From assembly GCA_964512045.1 (NCBI GenBank), contig CAZEJK010000006.1:1-56534 (forward strand): a stretch of 56,534 nt of DNA, read 5' to 3'. Of this stretch, positions 56,369 through 56,534 are shown piece after piece. How positions within the stretch are numbered: position 1 is the first letter of the stretch; each line of letters starts with the position of its first letter. Position numbers and translations under genes: made by a program. The notes under the pieces were generated by a model. It was not told the DNA's origin and ran no database searches. It worked only from the letters and a program-made list of their open reading frames with translations. The stretch comes from CAZEJK01 sp964512045 (GTDB lineage: Bacteria; Acidobacteriota; Thermoanaerobaculia; Thermoanaerobaculales; Sulfomarinibacteraceae).

Positions 56369-56461
56369 CCGGACGCGCCGCTGCGCGGAGACAGGAAGAG
56401 ATCGCTGCGATGGGGGGCCATCCGGTTGGATCCGACTCCGGCCCTGGTCCCGGTCCCCGCC

Positions 56462-56514
56462 CCGGAAGCCGGCGGCCGGGGCCGGGACCGCTGACCGGGT
56501 CCGGAAGCCGGCGG
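56462..56514. repeat. GC-rich direct repeat at the contig end
   Basis: CCGGAAGCCGGCGG occurs at 56462-56475 and 56501-56514, 39 bases apart, in very GC-rich sequence. Similar GGTCCCGGTCCC phrases appear near 12900. The contig probably ended here because of the repeat. Confidence 0.6.
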
Positions 56515-56534
56515 TACTCCGGTCGGCTCGGTGG

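Overview
The window reads as a piece of a scaffolded genome, probably a metagenome-assembled one, from a GC-rich Gram-negative bacterium. Three 10-N joins (27815-27824, 38935-38944, 46412-46421) mark the scaffolding. The best fit by gene style is Acidobacteriota or a nearby phylum: an ECF sigma factor coupled to a Ser/Thr kinase, four kinases carrying TPR tails, many secreted beta-helix proteins, and a multihaem redox complex. This placement is inference; there is no rRNA or tRNA gene to confirm it.

Layout. 1-17.5 kb: an S8 protease cut off at the contig edge, an ECF sigma factor/kinase pair, secreted proteins, a second kinase, a divergent HxlR regulator/FAD oxidoreductase pair, an MscS-type channel, a lipoprotein, a beta-helix protein and histidine ammonia-lyase. 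17.6-27.5 kb: the main feature, an eight-gene minus-strand operon with nearly every junction overlapping. It encodes a Hmc/Dsr-type membrane redox complex (HdrD-like protein, cytochrome b subunit, 4x[4Fe-4S] protein, and an NrfD protein fused to a six-haem cytochrome), then a response regulator, a PAS histidine kinase, a second response regulator and a CGGC-domain protein. A sigma-54 activator is encoded divergently, and a near-consensus sigma-54 promoter lies just in front of the operon. The kinase and the activator share a Cys-rich PAS motif, which suggests that a redox signal controls the complex.

28-45.3 kb: accessory DNA. It holds a metallo-beta-lactamase-fold hydrolase, three secreted proteins, a GrdB-family gene interrupted by an in-frame TGA that is best read as selenocysteine (UxxCxxT motif with a hairpin just downstream), threonine aldolase, a MntA/HepT toxin-antitoxin pair, a lipase plus glycerol kinase, a cNMP-binding patatin, and a second toxin-antitoxin pair lying between two gene remnants. 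Several secreted proteins end in a similar C-terminal motif of the type VPVELLxFxVx.

45.4-56.5 kb: two divergent TPR kinases, a compact pantothenate/CoA operon (a DUF2520 protein, panB, panC, coaX, panD) in which the DUF2520 protein sits where a ketopantoate reductase would be expected, and an OmpA-family envelope protein. The right edge ends in GC-rich short repeats.
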